Shown here: positions 25,456-33,548 of the stretch, one piece after another | Layout of the letters: every line of letters begins with the position of its first letter | Numbering within the stretch: the first letter of the stretch is position 1 | Source: Burkholderia metallica | GTDB lineage: Bacteria; Pseudomonadota; Gammaproteobacteria; Burkholderiales; Burkholderiaceae | Reading direction: 5' to 3' | Length of the DNA: 64,000 nucleotides | Assembly (NCBI RefSeq): GCF_902832845.1 | Contig: NZ_CADFDB010000002.1 | Location: forward strand, 124,001 to 188,000 | Translations under genes and position numbers: made by a program | Notes under the pieces: model-generated | The model's database searches: none | The model's input: the letters and a program-made list of their open reading frames with translations, nothing else | Told to the model about the DNA's origin: nothing

Positions 25456-25831
25456 ATTTCTCATGCTCCGGCCGGGTTACTACCATCGCCATGGTCATGT
25501 GTATCTGACGCAGCGTGCTGACCACGTCGAACGCCGCTTCGATGATCGCGCCGAATACGCAGCTACCAATGCTCCGCGGGCCGGCGATGCGCGATGCGTG
25601 ATAGCGCCGAACAACCTGTCGGAACCGACCAGGCGGGTCGTGCCGGCGAACAATAGCTCGATGATTCCGGCGTCACGCTGGGGCTTGCCTTCCAGATGGA
25701 GGTCAAGGTCGCGCTCCTTGCAAGCGACCTCCCCTGCTCCGTGTGTGTTCGTTCTCCCGCGCTGTCCGTTGTCGCGACGACCGACCAATATCGACCGTCC
25801 CGGCGAATCCACGCTCGTCACTGCCGCGCGC
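25456..25831. other. 376-bp gap without an intact gene
   Basis: A minus-strand frame here has one stretch that reads like protein (KERDLDLHLEGKPQRDAG and IELLFAGTTRLVGSDRLFGA) but no start and a frame change near 25560. It is probably a remnant of a gene once downstream of marR; I cannot name it. Confidence 0.35.
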
Positions 25832-26257
25832 TCAGTTGATATCGGTGACGTCCTGGAAAGCCCAGCCGAACGACTGGATCTCCGACTTGTGCAAAGCCGC
25901 AACCTTGCGTAAGCAATTCGCCCCTTTTTCCGTTAGATGGATCTCCGCTTGCCTTCGATCCTGCTCGCTCGTCTGACGCCGGACGAGCCCGGCCGCTTCG
26001 CAGCGCGTGATGAGCGCCACCGTGCCATGCGAGGACGCCTGCAGCCGTTCGGCAATCTCGCCGACCGTCGCCCACGAGCGGTCCGGAAACGCACAGGTGT
26101 GCAACATCAGCATGTACTGCAAAGGCGTCAGCCCCTCGGCGCGCAGGATTTCCTCCGAGAAACGCAGAAAACGCCGCAGACGGTAGCGAAATTCCGATAG
26201 CTGCTCGAGGTCGTGTTTCGTGACGCTTGCGCCGGCCTTTCGATTGCTTGCTGCCAT
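25832..26257 (-). CDS. MarR-family transcriptional regulator
   Basis: A 141-residue MarR-type winged-helix protein: an N-terminal helix pair (LEQLSEFRYRLRRFLRFSEE), LTPLQYMLMLHTCAF, the DNA-binding part TVGEIAERLQASSHGTVALITRCEAAGLVRRQ, then the wing with the family signature SEQDRRQAEIHLTEKG. The ATG at 26257 has GGAG six bases upstream; a GTG at 26275 is an alternative. These dimers repress genes for transport or aromatic catabolism and release DNA on ligand binding. The palindrome at 26296-26308, 38 bp before the ATG, fits autoregulation. Its likely target, the MFS gene, is now broken. Confidence 0.9.
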   Translation of the reverse strand: MAASNRKAGASVTKHDLEQLSEFRYRLRRFLRFSEEILRAEGLTPLQYMLMLHTCAFPDRSWATVGEIAERLQASSHGTVALITRCEAAGLVRRQTSEQDRRQAEIHLTEKGANCLRKVAALHKSEIQSFGWAFQDVTDIN

Positions 26258-26295
26258 CACGAACTCCGTGAACACCGGGAGTTTTCTGGAATCAT

Positions 26296-26308
26296 GTCAT
26301 CACGTGAC
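26296..26308. promoter_or_regulatory. operator-like inverted repeat GTCAT-N3-GTGAC in marR promoter
   Basis: GTCATCACGTGAC, 38 bp upstream of the marR ATG and next to an A+T-rich patch (CTAAAATATAGG) that could hold the -10. Twin of the site at 25443. Confidence 0.5.
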
Positions 26309-27139
26309 CTAAAATATAGGCGCGCGTGACGGGGAGTGCAAAGTGCTTTCATCGGTCGCTGCTTCGGTCGCATTGTGGATTGACCCCATCAACCTGAATC
26401 GGTGAGGAGAAGTGGACGGCATTTCGATACCGCTGCTGGTCGCCCTGGTCGTCGCGCAGCCCGGTTATTCGACACACTCGTATGCGGGAACGGCGAGCCA
26501 CGTCGTCGTCCCGTCGCCGAATATACTGCATGTGGGTCGCTCGCAGCCATCTCGAGAATCCCCTTCGAGATCCCGCAATGGATGGGCGGGCAATCGGCCT
26601 TATTACCCGCTCTACATCCCGAGTGTCACGTATCACCCTGACGGCTGGGGTGCCCACTCCCTGCTGTCGGGCAATCGATTCCGGTGGTGATCCGTTTCTC
26701 CTCAATCCAGCCCGTCCACTGCGGCGGGCATGTTCCTTTGCGTGTCGTTCCCCGAGGTTTCCTGATCACTATCGCTTCGCGGGCGAAGGGATCGAACTCA
26801 CTCGTGTGTCTTCTCATGGGCGAGTCTGATAAAGGATAAAGACGCGCAATATCGAGCTTGCGCTTCAGGAGCACGGGCGTTGCATACGCGCATGCAAACG
26901 GCGACAAGGTCGCCCGACTATCACCACGGCGTGGTACCCGGCGCAGCATCAAAATGCGGCAATTCCGGACGTTTGTTAAATAGCTTGAATGACCGCCAAC
27001 GAGCGCACGATTTGCCGTAGTATCCGGCCGTCATCCTGGCTGATGTCGAACGCGGTCGACCGACCGTGGGCGACCGCCGTGATTTTAATTTTCGGGGCTC
27101 GAACCGGGCGCCGATTTCATCCGAACGCTCAGACCGATC
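26309..27139. other. 831-bp gap without a supported gene
   Basis: A GTG-started frame of 92 codons at 26412-26690 has GAGGAG just before it but no recognisable content and an odd composition, so it is not called. The remainder shows short unrelated open stretches only. With 22.4-23.1 kb this marks a region of low coding density. Confidence 0.4.
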
Positions 27140-27460
27140 ATGTTCCAGTCTCCCGGAGATTCATTCGTCAACGGTTCGTTGCTCGGCCTGTGCGTCGAGA
27201 TGCCGCTTGCGGCGCTCGTTTCGCTGGCGATGCACGGTGTCGACTGGAACGGACAGCGCATCGCGATGCTCATCGCGACGCCGGTGCTGATCGCATGCAT
27301 CGCGCTGCTGACCCGCCCGGTCGCATTCAGCACGGTCTGGAAGCACAAACGCTCGCCGTTCGTGCTCGACGACAACGTGCGCGCATCGATTTACGGCCGG
27401 CTCTGCGGGATTGCGATCGGCGTCGTGTTCGGCATCATGGTCGCGACGACGTTCGCCTGA
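27140..27460 (+). CDS. hypothetical membrane protein
   Basis: A 106-residue protein starting MFQSPGDSFVNGSLLGLCVE with three hydrophobic segments (about residues 12-32, 42-58 and 86-104), the last with a glycine pattern (GRLCGIAIGVVFGIMVATTF). It is predicted to be an inner-membrane protein. No family is recognised and no strong ribosome-binding site is seen, but the hydrophobic pattern and clean stop support a gene. It is convergent with the solute-binding-protein gene. Confidence 0.55.
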   Translation: MFQSPGDSFVNGSLLGLCVEMPLAALVSLAMHGVDWNGQRIAMLIATPVLIACIALLTRPVAFSTVWKHKRSPFVLDDNVRASIYGRLCGIAIGVVFGIMVATTFA

Positions 27461-27594
27461 CCCGCTCCCGCAGGATTGCCCGGCAAACCTCACGCCGGGC
27501 TTGAAGCCTCGTTCATGCGCGGAAAGCCGCGCTTGCGACGGCGTGTGTTCACCCGAATGCTCCGCTCACGCGGGCGTATTCTCATTGCCTCCGG

Positions 27595-28602
27595 TCACGT
27601 CGCCGCCAGCAGCGCGTTGAACGACGTATCCCACAGCGGCGCGACACTCGCCGGCCCGTCCAGCACACCGATCCGCGCGAATACATCCGCGACCTGCTGA
27701 TGCTGCGCGATCACGTCGGGCGTTACCGGCAGCAGCGCGTAATCCTCGCTGCGCTGGTCGAACATCGCGACGAGATCGGCAACCGGCACGCGCGTTTCGC
27801 GATTCTGCACGAGCGCATAGTCGCGGAAATGTCCGTTCGCCCACGCATACGCGCGCCGAAACCGCAGCAGCAGGTCGCCCGTCGCCGCACGACGGCGCAC
27901 GTCGTCGAGCGTGCGCGGGTTCGCGTACACCGGAAAATTGCCCGACAGATAGCCCTTCCCCGTCTTCAGCACCCGCGCACCGTAGCGATTGCGTGCGAGC
28001 TGGCCGTTGTAGCCGTAGATCGCCCACGCGTCGATGTCGCCCCGGTCGTAGGCGGACAACCCGTCGGTCGGAGACAGGTTGATCGGCTGGATGTCGTCGA
28101 AGCTCAGGCCGGCTTCCGCGAGCTGGCGATACAGGAAGTAGTGCGACGTCGTGGCGCGCACGTACCCGACGCGCTTGCCCTTCAGATCCGCGATGCTGCG
28201 GATCGACGTGTCCTTGCGCGCGAGCGTCACCTGGTTGTTCAGGTCGTCGCGCACGCGGGCGACGAGCCGCACGTTGGCCTTCTGGCGCGCGGCGAACACG
28301 GCCGGAATTTCGCTGCCCGAACCGATGTCGAGCGCATCCGCATTGAGCGCCTCGATATGCAGCACGCCGTTGTTCAGCTCGCGCCACTCGATCCGGTATG
28401 GTGTGTCGGCAAGCCCGGCCGCCTGCAGCAGCGCACGCCAACCGCCCTTGTAGGTCGCGACGCGCAACGTGGTGCCGGCGAGATCGGCATTGACCGCGGG
28501 GGCGGCGAATGCGGCCTTCGCGGTCAATGGGGCGAATGGCGCCGCGACGAGCGCGGCGCCGGCAAGCAGCAAACGGCGGCGTACCGCCAAAATTGACGAC
28601 AT
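27595..28602 (-). CDS. ABC-type solute-binding protein, SsuA/NMT1-like
   Basis: A 335-residue periplasmic binding protein. The N-terminus SSILAVRRRLLLAGAALVAA is a signal peptide with a run of arginines that could be Tat-type. The mature part matches the SsuA/TauA (aliphatic sulfonate, NMT1) group: LRVATYKGGWRALLQAAG, ADALDIGSGSEIPAVFAA, TSIRSIADLKGKRVGYVRATTSHYFLY, and DIDAWAIYGYNG. AGGAG stands seven bases before the ATG at 28602. Neither permease nor ATPase is adjacent, so it must work with components encoded elsewhere or be an orphan. A DUF3088 gene lies 50 bp upstream in the same direction. Confidence 0.88.
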   Translation of the reverse strand: MSSILAVRRRLLLAGAALVAAPFAPLTAKAAFAAPAVNADLAGTTLRVATYKGGWRALLQAAGLADTPYRIEWRELNNGVLHIEALNADALDIGSGSEIPAVFAARQKANVRLVARVRDDLNNQVTLARKDTSIRSIADLKGKRVGYVRATTSHYFLYRQLAEAGLSFDDIQPINLSPTDGLSAYDRGDIDAWAIYGYNGQLARNRYGARVLKTGKGYLSGNFPVYANPRTLDDVRRRAATGDLLLRFRRAYAWANGHFRDYALVQNRETRVPVADLVAMFDQRSEDYALLPVTPDVIAQHQQVADVFARIGVLDGPASVAPLWDTSFNALLAAT

Positions 28603-28652
28603 CGGGTGCTCCTGTCGACCGGTCGCTCGATCGGAAAGTGGACGTTGCCGCG

Positions 28653-28997
28653 TCAATGCAGCACCGGAAAGCCGTGGCGTTCGGCCAGTAGTTCGAGGAT
28701 GCGGCGCGCGTCGGTGACGAAGCGCACGTCGCCGAGCGTTTGCGCGTCGTCCGGCGCCGGCTGGTCGCGGCCGAGCACGAGCACCGGCAGCCCCTGGTGT
28801 GCATCGTCGAGCGCGTCGATCACCGCGTGTCGCGGCCGCTCGAAGCCGACGCGTTTCACGTCGATTCGATCCGCGCGATCGGGCGCGCTGGCGAGCAGCC
28901 CCTCGATCGACAGACCATGCGGGCAGACGAAGCGCCGGCCCGGATGCTTCGGATCGGCAAAGCCCGGTTCCAGCAGAAACAGCACATCGCGACTCAT
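28653..28997 (-). CDS. DUF3088 family protein
   Basis: A 114-residue protein starting MSRDVLFLLEPGFADPKHPG, followed by RFVCPHGLSIEGLLASAPD, RIDVKRVGFERPRHAVIDAL and QGLPVLVLG. This is the full DUF3088 pattern, a thioredoxin-like small protein family with a conserved Cys (here in FVCPHG). Its function is unknown. GGGAG lies nine bases before the ATG at 28997. It is probably cotranscribed with the downstream solute-binding-protein gene, which hints at a link with uptake of a sulfur- or nitrogen-containing compound; this is inference. Confidence 0.85.
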   Translation of the reverse strand: MSRDVLFLLEPGFADPKHPGRRFVCPHGLSIEGLLASAPDRADRIDVKRVGFERPRHAVIDALDDAHQGLPVLVLGRDQPAPDDAQTLGDVRFVTDARRILELLAERHGFPVLH

Positions 28998-29481
28998 ATC
29001 CAATGGCTCCCGTGTGAGTTGTTCAACCGGGACGAACGCACTTGCGCACCTTGCCGTTCCCGGAGCATGCCGGCACCTGGCCGGACGCCCGACTCTACCG
29101 TCACGCGTCGCACGGTCCTACCAACGTTTTGCGGAATCGATATGCGGGCGCACGTAGCGCATCGGGCGAGCGCCGCAAAGCGGACGTTGCGTAAAAACAT
29201 CGCAAGCGTAGCTGCGTGTATTGCGGACATCGAACGATTTCAGCGATCGATATGACGACGCCCGCGTGTTTCCGCCGCGCGACGTTCGCCGTTCGCACGA
29301 TGTGTTCGCCGCAGCAGGGTCGCCGGACGCGATCGCGGCGCACATGCCGGGTTTGCGGCAACGCACATTGCAATTCGGCCGCGCAGCGATTTGCAAATCA
29401 CGGATCGACCGTTCGCCGGCACGGCCGTCGTCAATAGCATCGTGATCCTCGCAGACGTACCCATAAAAACAGAGGATAGTC
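28998..29481. other. 484-bp divergent intergenic region
   Basis: Separates the DUF3088 operon (-) and the porin gene (+). No gene is supported. An A+T-richer stretch about 100 bp before the porin start (TTTGCAAATC near 29391) is the likely promoter area. Confidence 0.4.
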
Positions 29482-30666
29482 ATGATCAAGAAATCGGTAG
29501 TCCTGGGTTTGGTTTCGATCGGTTCGGTCGGCGCGCATGCGCAGAGCTCGGTCACGTTGTACGGCGTCGTCGACGCCGGTTTCGCCTATACGAACAACCA
29601 GGGGGGCGCAAGCAACATCCAGCAGACGAGCGGCAAGCTGAGCGGCAGCCGCTGGGGCCTGAAAGGCGTGGAAGATCTCGGCGGCGGCCTGCAGGCGGTC
29701 TTCACGCTCGAAAGCGGCTTCCGGCCGAGCGACGGCGGGCTCGGCCAGGGCGGCCGCCTGTTCGGCCGTTCCGCATACGTGGGCCTCGCCAGCAAGGGGC
29801 TCGGCACGCTGACCTTCGGCCGCCAGTACGAGCCGATCACCGACCTCGTCGCGCAGTACTCGGGGTCGGGTTTCTGGTCGCCGGCCACGCACGTGGGCGA
29901 CAACGACAACATGAACCAGAGCTTCCGGCTGAACAACGCGGTGAAGTTCCGCAGCGACACGATCGCCGGCTTCACGGCCGACCTGCTCTATGCGTTCAGC
30001 AACCAGGCCAACGGCGGCGCGGGCACCGGCTTCTCGAACAACAACGCATGGGGCGCGTCGGCGAACTACGTGAACGGCCCGCTGTCGGCAGGCGCCGGCT
30101 ACGTGCGTTTCAATCATCCGAATGCGACGTCGAATACGGGCGGCGCGGTGGGCGGCGCGACGTCGACCACCGGCAACGACTACAGCGGCGCGTTCTTCTA
30201 CGGGCTGAACGGCGGCGTGCGCAAGCAGCAGATCGGCGTGGTCGGCGCGAACTACGCGCTCGGTCGTGCGACGCTCGGCTTCGCGTGGAGCCACACGCAG
30301 CTCGACTATCTCGACGGCTCGTCGCGCAAGTTCAACAACTACGACGTGAACGCGCGTTACCAGATCACGCCGGCGGCCACGCTGATCGGCGTCTACACGT
30401 TCACCGACGGGCGCGCGAGCGGCCTGCCGGGCACCGGCGGCCAGACGCTCAAGCCGCGCTGGCACCAGTTCACGCTCGGGTTCGACTACGCGCTGTCGAA
30501 ACGTACCGACCTCTACCTGTCCGGCATCTACCAGCTTGCAGCCGGCGATCCGAGCACGTCCACGACGGGCGGCTATCGCGCGATCGCGTCGATTGCGAAC
30601 ATCGGCAGCGCGTCGTCGACGAACCGGCAGGTCGCGGTTGTCAGTGGGCTGCGCGTGAAGTTCTGA
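29482..30666 (+). CDS. outer-membrane porin (OmpC-like, Burkholderia type)
   Basis: A 394-residue protein with a signal peptide cleaved after AHA (about residue 20) and the mature start QSSVTLYGVVDAGFAYTNN, the typical opening of Burkholderia Gram-negative porins. Further hallmarks are SRWGLKGVEDLGGGLQAVFTLESGF, RSAYVGLASKGLGTLTFGRQY and the C-terminal strand ending in Phe (VSGLRVKF) needed for Bam-dependent insertion. It forms a trimeric beta-barrel allowing diffusion of small solutes. GAGGA lies six bases before the ATG. It is a stand-alone gene. Confidence 0.95.
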   Translation: MIKKSVVLGLVSIGSVGAHAQSSVTLYGVVDAGFAYTNNQGGASNIQQTSGKLSGSRWGLKGVEDLGGGLQAVFTLESGFRPSDGGLGQGGRLFGRSAYVGLASKGLGTLTFGRQYEPITDLVAQYSGSGFWSPATHVGDNDNMNQSFRLNNAVKFRSDTIAGFTADLLYAFSNQANGGAGTGFSNNNAWGASANYVNGPLSAGAGYVRFNHPNATSNTGGAVGGATSTTGNDYSGAFFYGLNGGVRKQQIGVVGANYALGRATLGFAWSHTQLDYLDGSSRKFNNYDVNARYQITPAATLIGVYTFTDGRASGLPGTGGQTLKPRWHQFTLGFDYALSKRTDLYLSGIYQLAAGDPSTSTTGGYRAIASIANIGSASSTNRQVAVVSGLRVKF

Positions 30667-30861
30667 CCGCGCGCAGGTCGGGCGCGGCGGGGCGTGCACG
30701 TTAAGCAACGAGGGAATCGTTGTGTGCCGCGCCATGCCGGCTTGTCGAGAATGGGCGCTGCCGCGCAACGCAGGCTTGCTGTGCTGACGTCGGGCCGCGA
30801 ATGCATCGTGCAGCGTGCGTTTTCGCGGACGAGCCCGTCTATCGCGTGGCAGCCGCGCGGA

Positions 30862-31572
30862 TCAGTTCTCCGTCGAGCAGCGGACTGACGTCAGGCCGGC
30901 CGATTCGACGATCCGCATCAGTTGCTTCAGCATCACGTCGGCGGCGGCCGCTTCGCGCCACTGCACGAGCAGCTCTTCCTCGCGCTCCGCGTGTGCGGCC
31001 GCTTCGTGAAAGCCCCGCGTCCGGCACGTGAAGCCGGCGTCGCGCAGTTTCTCGATCAGCCGTTCGCGCGCCGCCGAGCCGCGTGGATATTCGACCGCGA
31101 TCAGCGCGGTCCTGACGCGCCGCAGGCGCTTTTCGACGAACCGCAGCGGCCAGATGACCAGCAGCGCGAGCGCCAGCCCGAGCACGCCGAGCGACAACTG
31201 GCCGCCGCCGATGCACAGGCCGATGACCGTCACGAACCACAGCGTCGCGGCCGTGGTGACGCCGGACACCAGCCCGTCGCGATGAAGGATCGCGCCGCCG
31301 CCAATGAAGCCCATTCCCGTCAGGATGCCGAGCGGCAGCCGCATCGGATCGAGCACGGCGTACGCGCCCGGCGGCTTGCCCGCCTGCGGCAACAGCGCAT
31401 TGACCTGCAGCATCGCCAGGCACGCGGCGAAACACACGAGGATCGTCGTGCGCAATCCGGCCGTCTTGCCGGATTCGCTGCGGTCGAGGCCGATGAGTCC
31501 GCCCGCGACGAGCGACAGCACGACCCTGATCAGCACGTCGCTCCACTGCAGTACGGCCGGCATCGGCTCCAT
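30862..31572 (-). CDS. MgtC/SapB family membrane protein
   Basis: A 236-residue protein with an N-terminal membrane domain of the MgtC family (SDVLIRVVLSLVAGGLIGLDRSESGKTAGLRTTILV, then LPLGILTGMGFIGGGAILHRDG and GVTTAATLWFVTVIGLCIGGG) and a cytosolic C-terminal domain of about 85 residues. MgtC-type proteins affect Mg2+-limited growth and intramacrophage survival, in part through the F-type ATPase; which role applies here is unknown. AAGGAGG lies before the ATG at 31572. Five 7-bp tandem repeats lie 25 bp upstream in its leader. Confidence 0.9.
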   Translation of the reverse strand: MEPMPAVLQWSDVLIRVVLSLVAGGLIGLDRSESGKTAGLRTTILVCFAACLAMLQVNALLPQAGKPPGAYAVLDPMRLPLGILTGMGFIGGGAILHRDGLVSGVTTAATLWFVTVIGLCIGGGQLSLGVLGLALALLVIWPLRFVEKRLRRVRTALIAVEYPRGSAARERLIEKLRDAGFTCRTRGFHEAAAHAEREEELLVQWREAAAADVMLKQLMRIVESAGLTSVRCSTEN

Positions 31573-31596
31573 GGGCGCCTCCTTCGTGTTCGAATC

Positions 31597-31631
31597 GTCA
31601 TGCGTCATGCGTCATGCGTCGTGCGTCACGC
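31597..31631. repeat. tandem 7-bp repeat in the mgtC-like leader
   Basis: Five contiguous units: GTCATGC three times, then GTCGTGC and GTCACGC. It lies 25-59 bp upstream of the MgtC-like start, so copy-number change would alter the 5' leader. Confidence 0.8.
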
Positions 31632-31702
31632 GAACGCCTTCGACGCCGCTGGCAGGACGCAAGGATCGAACCTGCTTTGCGCATTCGGAGGTGCCCTGGA
31701 AC

Positions 31703-31872
31703 CGTACCCGTTCGGATACGAAAGTGCTCTTCATCCGGATTTTCCGCCACTTCTGTACCCGATCGGATACGACGCGACGCTTGACGGTAAGCAACGGCAG
31801 TTTCGTTCCCGTATGGAAACGAAAGCGCGCCTCGATCGGTGAGTTGTGCGATACTGTTCCCGATCGGATACG
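31703..31872. promoter_or_regulatory. array of four hipBA operator-like repeats, 50-51 bp apart
   Basis: Four 18-bp imperfect palindromes at 31703-31720, 31754-31771, 31804-31821 and 31855-31872. The consensus is about YGTWCCCGNTCGGATACG; the third copy has GTATGGAAACG in the right half. Copy starts are 51, 50 and 51 bp apart, nearly five helical turns. The last copy ends 16 bp before the hipB ATG. HipB of E. coli binds TATCC-N8-GGATA palindromes; the position and symmetry fit operators for the local HipB. Confidence 0.75.
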
Positions 31873-31888
31873 AAACACGGAGAGCGTC

Positions 31889-32173
31889 ATGTCGGAGAGT
31901 CAATCCGTCGACACGATCGGCGCCCTGGCCCACCTCGTCCGCGCGGCAAGGCTTCAGCAGGGCTTCACGCGCGACGCGCTCGCGAACGCGACCGGGCTGT
32001 CGCCGAAGTTCATCAGCCATGTGGAAGCGGGCAAGCCGACCGCGCAGATCGGCAAGGTATGGCTGCTGCTCGCGGAACTGGGCGTGCGCCTGTACGCCGA
32101 GTCGTCGGTCGAGATTGCCGAAGCCACCGCGATCAAGGCCGCGCAACGTCGCAGGAGCGCACATGGCGGCTAG
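31889..32173 (+). CDS. hipB: HipB-type helix-turn-helix antitoxin
   Basis: A 94-residue protein with an XRE-type helix-turn-helix: ALAHLVRAARLQQGFTRDAL, ANATGLSPKFISHVEAGKPT and IGKVWLLLAELGVRLY, as in HipB. It neutralises HipA and represses the operon by binding palindromes upstream. GGAGAG stands about five bases before the ATG at 31889. Its last 11 bases overlap the start of hipA, as expected for a coupled toxin-antitoxin pair. Four candidate operators precede it. Confidence 0.92.
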   Translation: MSESQSVDTIGALAHLVRAARLQQGFTRDALANATGLSPKFISHVEAGKPTAQIGKVWLLLAELGVRLYAESSVEIAEATAIKAAQRRRSAHGG

Positions 32174-33467
32174 AACGCTGATCGCATCCGCGAACGGCAC
32201 GCGCATGGGCACGCTGACCGACGACAAGGGCATCTGGTCGTTCGCGTACGACCCGCAATGGCTGGCCAATCCGGCCGCGTACCCGCTGTCGCCGGCCTTC
32301 GCGTTGCGCGCGGCCCCGTTCACCGACACGTCGACCGATCGCCCGGTGCAGTGGTTCTTCGACAACCTGCTGCCCGAGGAAGGCATGCGCACGTCGCTCG
32401 CGCGCGAGGCGAAGGTCGATGCGGCCGATGCGTGGGGCCTGCTCGCGTATTTCGGTCGCGAATCGGCCGGCGCGCTCACGCTGCTGGCCGACGGCGAGCA
32501 GGAAGCGCCCGGCAGCCGGCAGCCGCTTTCGCTCGACGAACTCGAACGCCGCATCCAGGCGATGCCGCAGCGCGCGCTGACGGCCACCGCGCCCAAGCGG
32601 ATGTCGGCGGCCGGCGCGCAGCAGAAGCTGCTGCTGATCCTGCGCGGCGAAGCGCCGGACTACACGCTGTTCGAACCGGTCGGCAGCGAACCGTCGATGC
32701 ATCTGCTGAAGCCGGACATGCGCGCCGCCGGCTATCCGCATTCGGCGATCAACGAGTTCTTCTGCATGAAGCTCGCGAAGCGGATGGGCCTCGATGTTCC
32801 CGACGTGCATTTCCTGCGTGCGCCGTCCGCCTGCTACGTGATCGACCGTTTCGACCGCGATACCTCGGCGGAGCCGGCCGCACGCCTGCATACGATCGAT
32901 GCGATGCAGTTGCTGAACTACGATCGCGGCTTCAAGTACCAGCGTGCGAACGCGGAAGAACTCGGCCGCGCGATCGCGCAAACCAGCACGCGCGCGCTGG
33001 CGCGCCTGTCGGTGTTCCGCTGGACGATTTTCAACGTGGTGGTGGGCAATGGCGACGCGCACCTGAAAAACCTGTCGTTCTTCGTCGACGCGCGCGGCTA
33101 CCGGCTTGCGCCGTTCTACGACCTCGTCAGCACGGTCGTCTATCACACGCCCACGCACCGGCCCGACCATCGCGGCGACGATTGGCCGCATTGCGAGCTG
33201 ACGATGCCGCTCGGCTCGGCGACGCGCTTCTCCGACATCGACACGGGCGCGCTGGTCGCGTTCGGCAGCGCGCTCGGGCTCAGGGACAAGGCCGCGGAAA
33301 GCGAACTGCTGCGCTTTCTCGAGCCGCTCGAGCGCAACGTCGCGCAAACGCTGGACGAAGTGCGCGAGATCGCACGCCCCGACGCCGGTGAAATCCGCCT
33401 GCTGAACTCGATTGTCGCGATGCCGATCGCGGAGATGAGCCGCGCGCTTCGCAACGCGCGCGGCTGA
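32163..33467 (+). CDS. hipA: HipA-type serine/threonine kinase toxin
   Basis: A 434-residue protein, the normal HipA length. The N-terminal domain (DRPVQWFFDNLLPEEGMRT) is followed by the nucleotide loop region KRMSAAGAQQKLLLIL (about residues 145-160), HLLKPDMRAAGYPHSAINE, and the catalytic motifs VIDRFDRD and NVVVGNGDAHLKNLSF (about 290-305), with the metal-binding PFYDLVST after it. HipA phosphorylates glutamyl-tRNA synthetase, halting translation and promoting persistence. AGGAG stands six bases before the ATG at 32163. All kinase residues I can recognise are present. Confidence 0.93.
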   Translation: MAARTLIASANGTRMGTLTDDKGIWSFAYDPQWLANPAAYPLSPAFALRAAPFTDTSTDRPVQWFFDNLLPEEGMRTSLAREAKVDAADAWGLLAYFGRESAGALTLLADGEQEAPGSRQPLSLDELERRIQAMPQRALTATAPKRMSAAGAQQKLLLILRGEAPDYTLFEPVGSEPSMHLLKPDMRAAGYPHSAINEFFCMKLAKRMGLDVPDVHFLRAPSACYVIDRFDRDTSAEPAARLHTIDAMQLLNYDRGFKYQRANAEELGRAIAQTSTRALARLSVFRWTIFNVVVGNGDAHLKNLSFFVDARGYRLAPFYDLVSTVVYHTPTHRPDHRGDDWPHCELTMPLGSATRFSDIDTGALVAFGSALGLRDKAAESELLRFLEPLERNVAQTLDEVREIARPDAGEIRLLNSIVAMPIAEMSRALRNARG

Positions 33468-33548
33468 GCGGCCGCACGCGGATTTCGCGCCGGCCGCCGG
33501 CCCCGGTCTGCGCACGCGCCTGCGTATTTCGCCGTGTGCGCTCGGGTT

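Noticed and set aside
26412-26690. GTG-started frame of 92 codons with a nearby GAGGAG
   Set aside because: No recognisable domain, unusual composition and very close ribosome-site spacing; not enough support to call a gene.
31645-31675. T-arm-like sequence (GCAGGTTCGATCCTTGC on the minus strand) near the hip operators
   Set aside because: The acceptor segment is too short, there is no CCA end and no anticodon arm, so it is not a tRNA gene.
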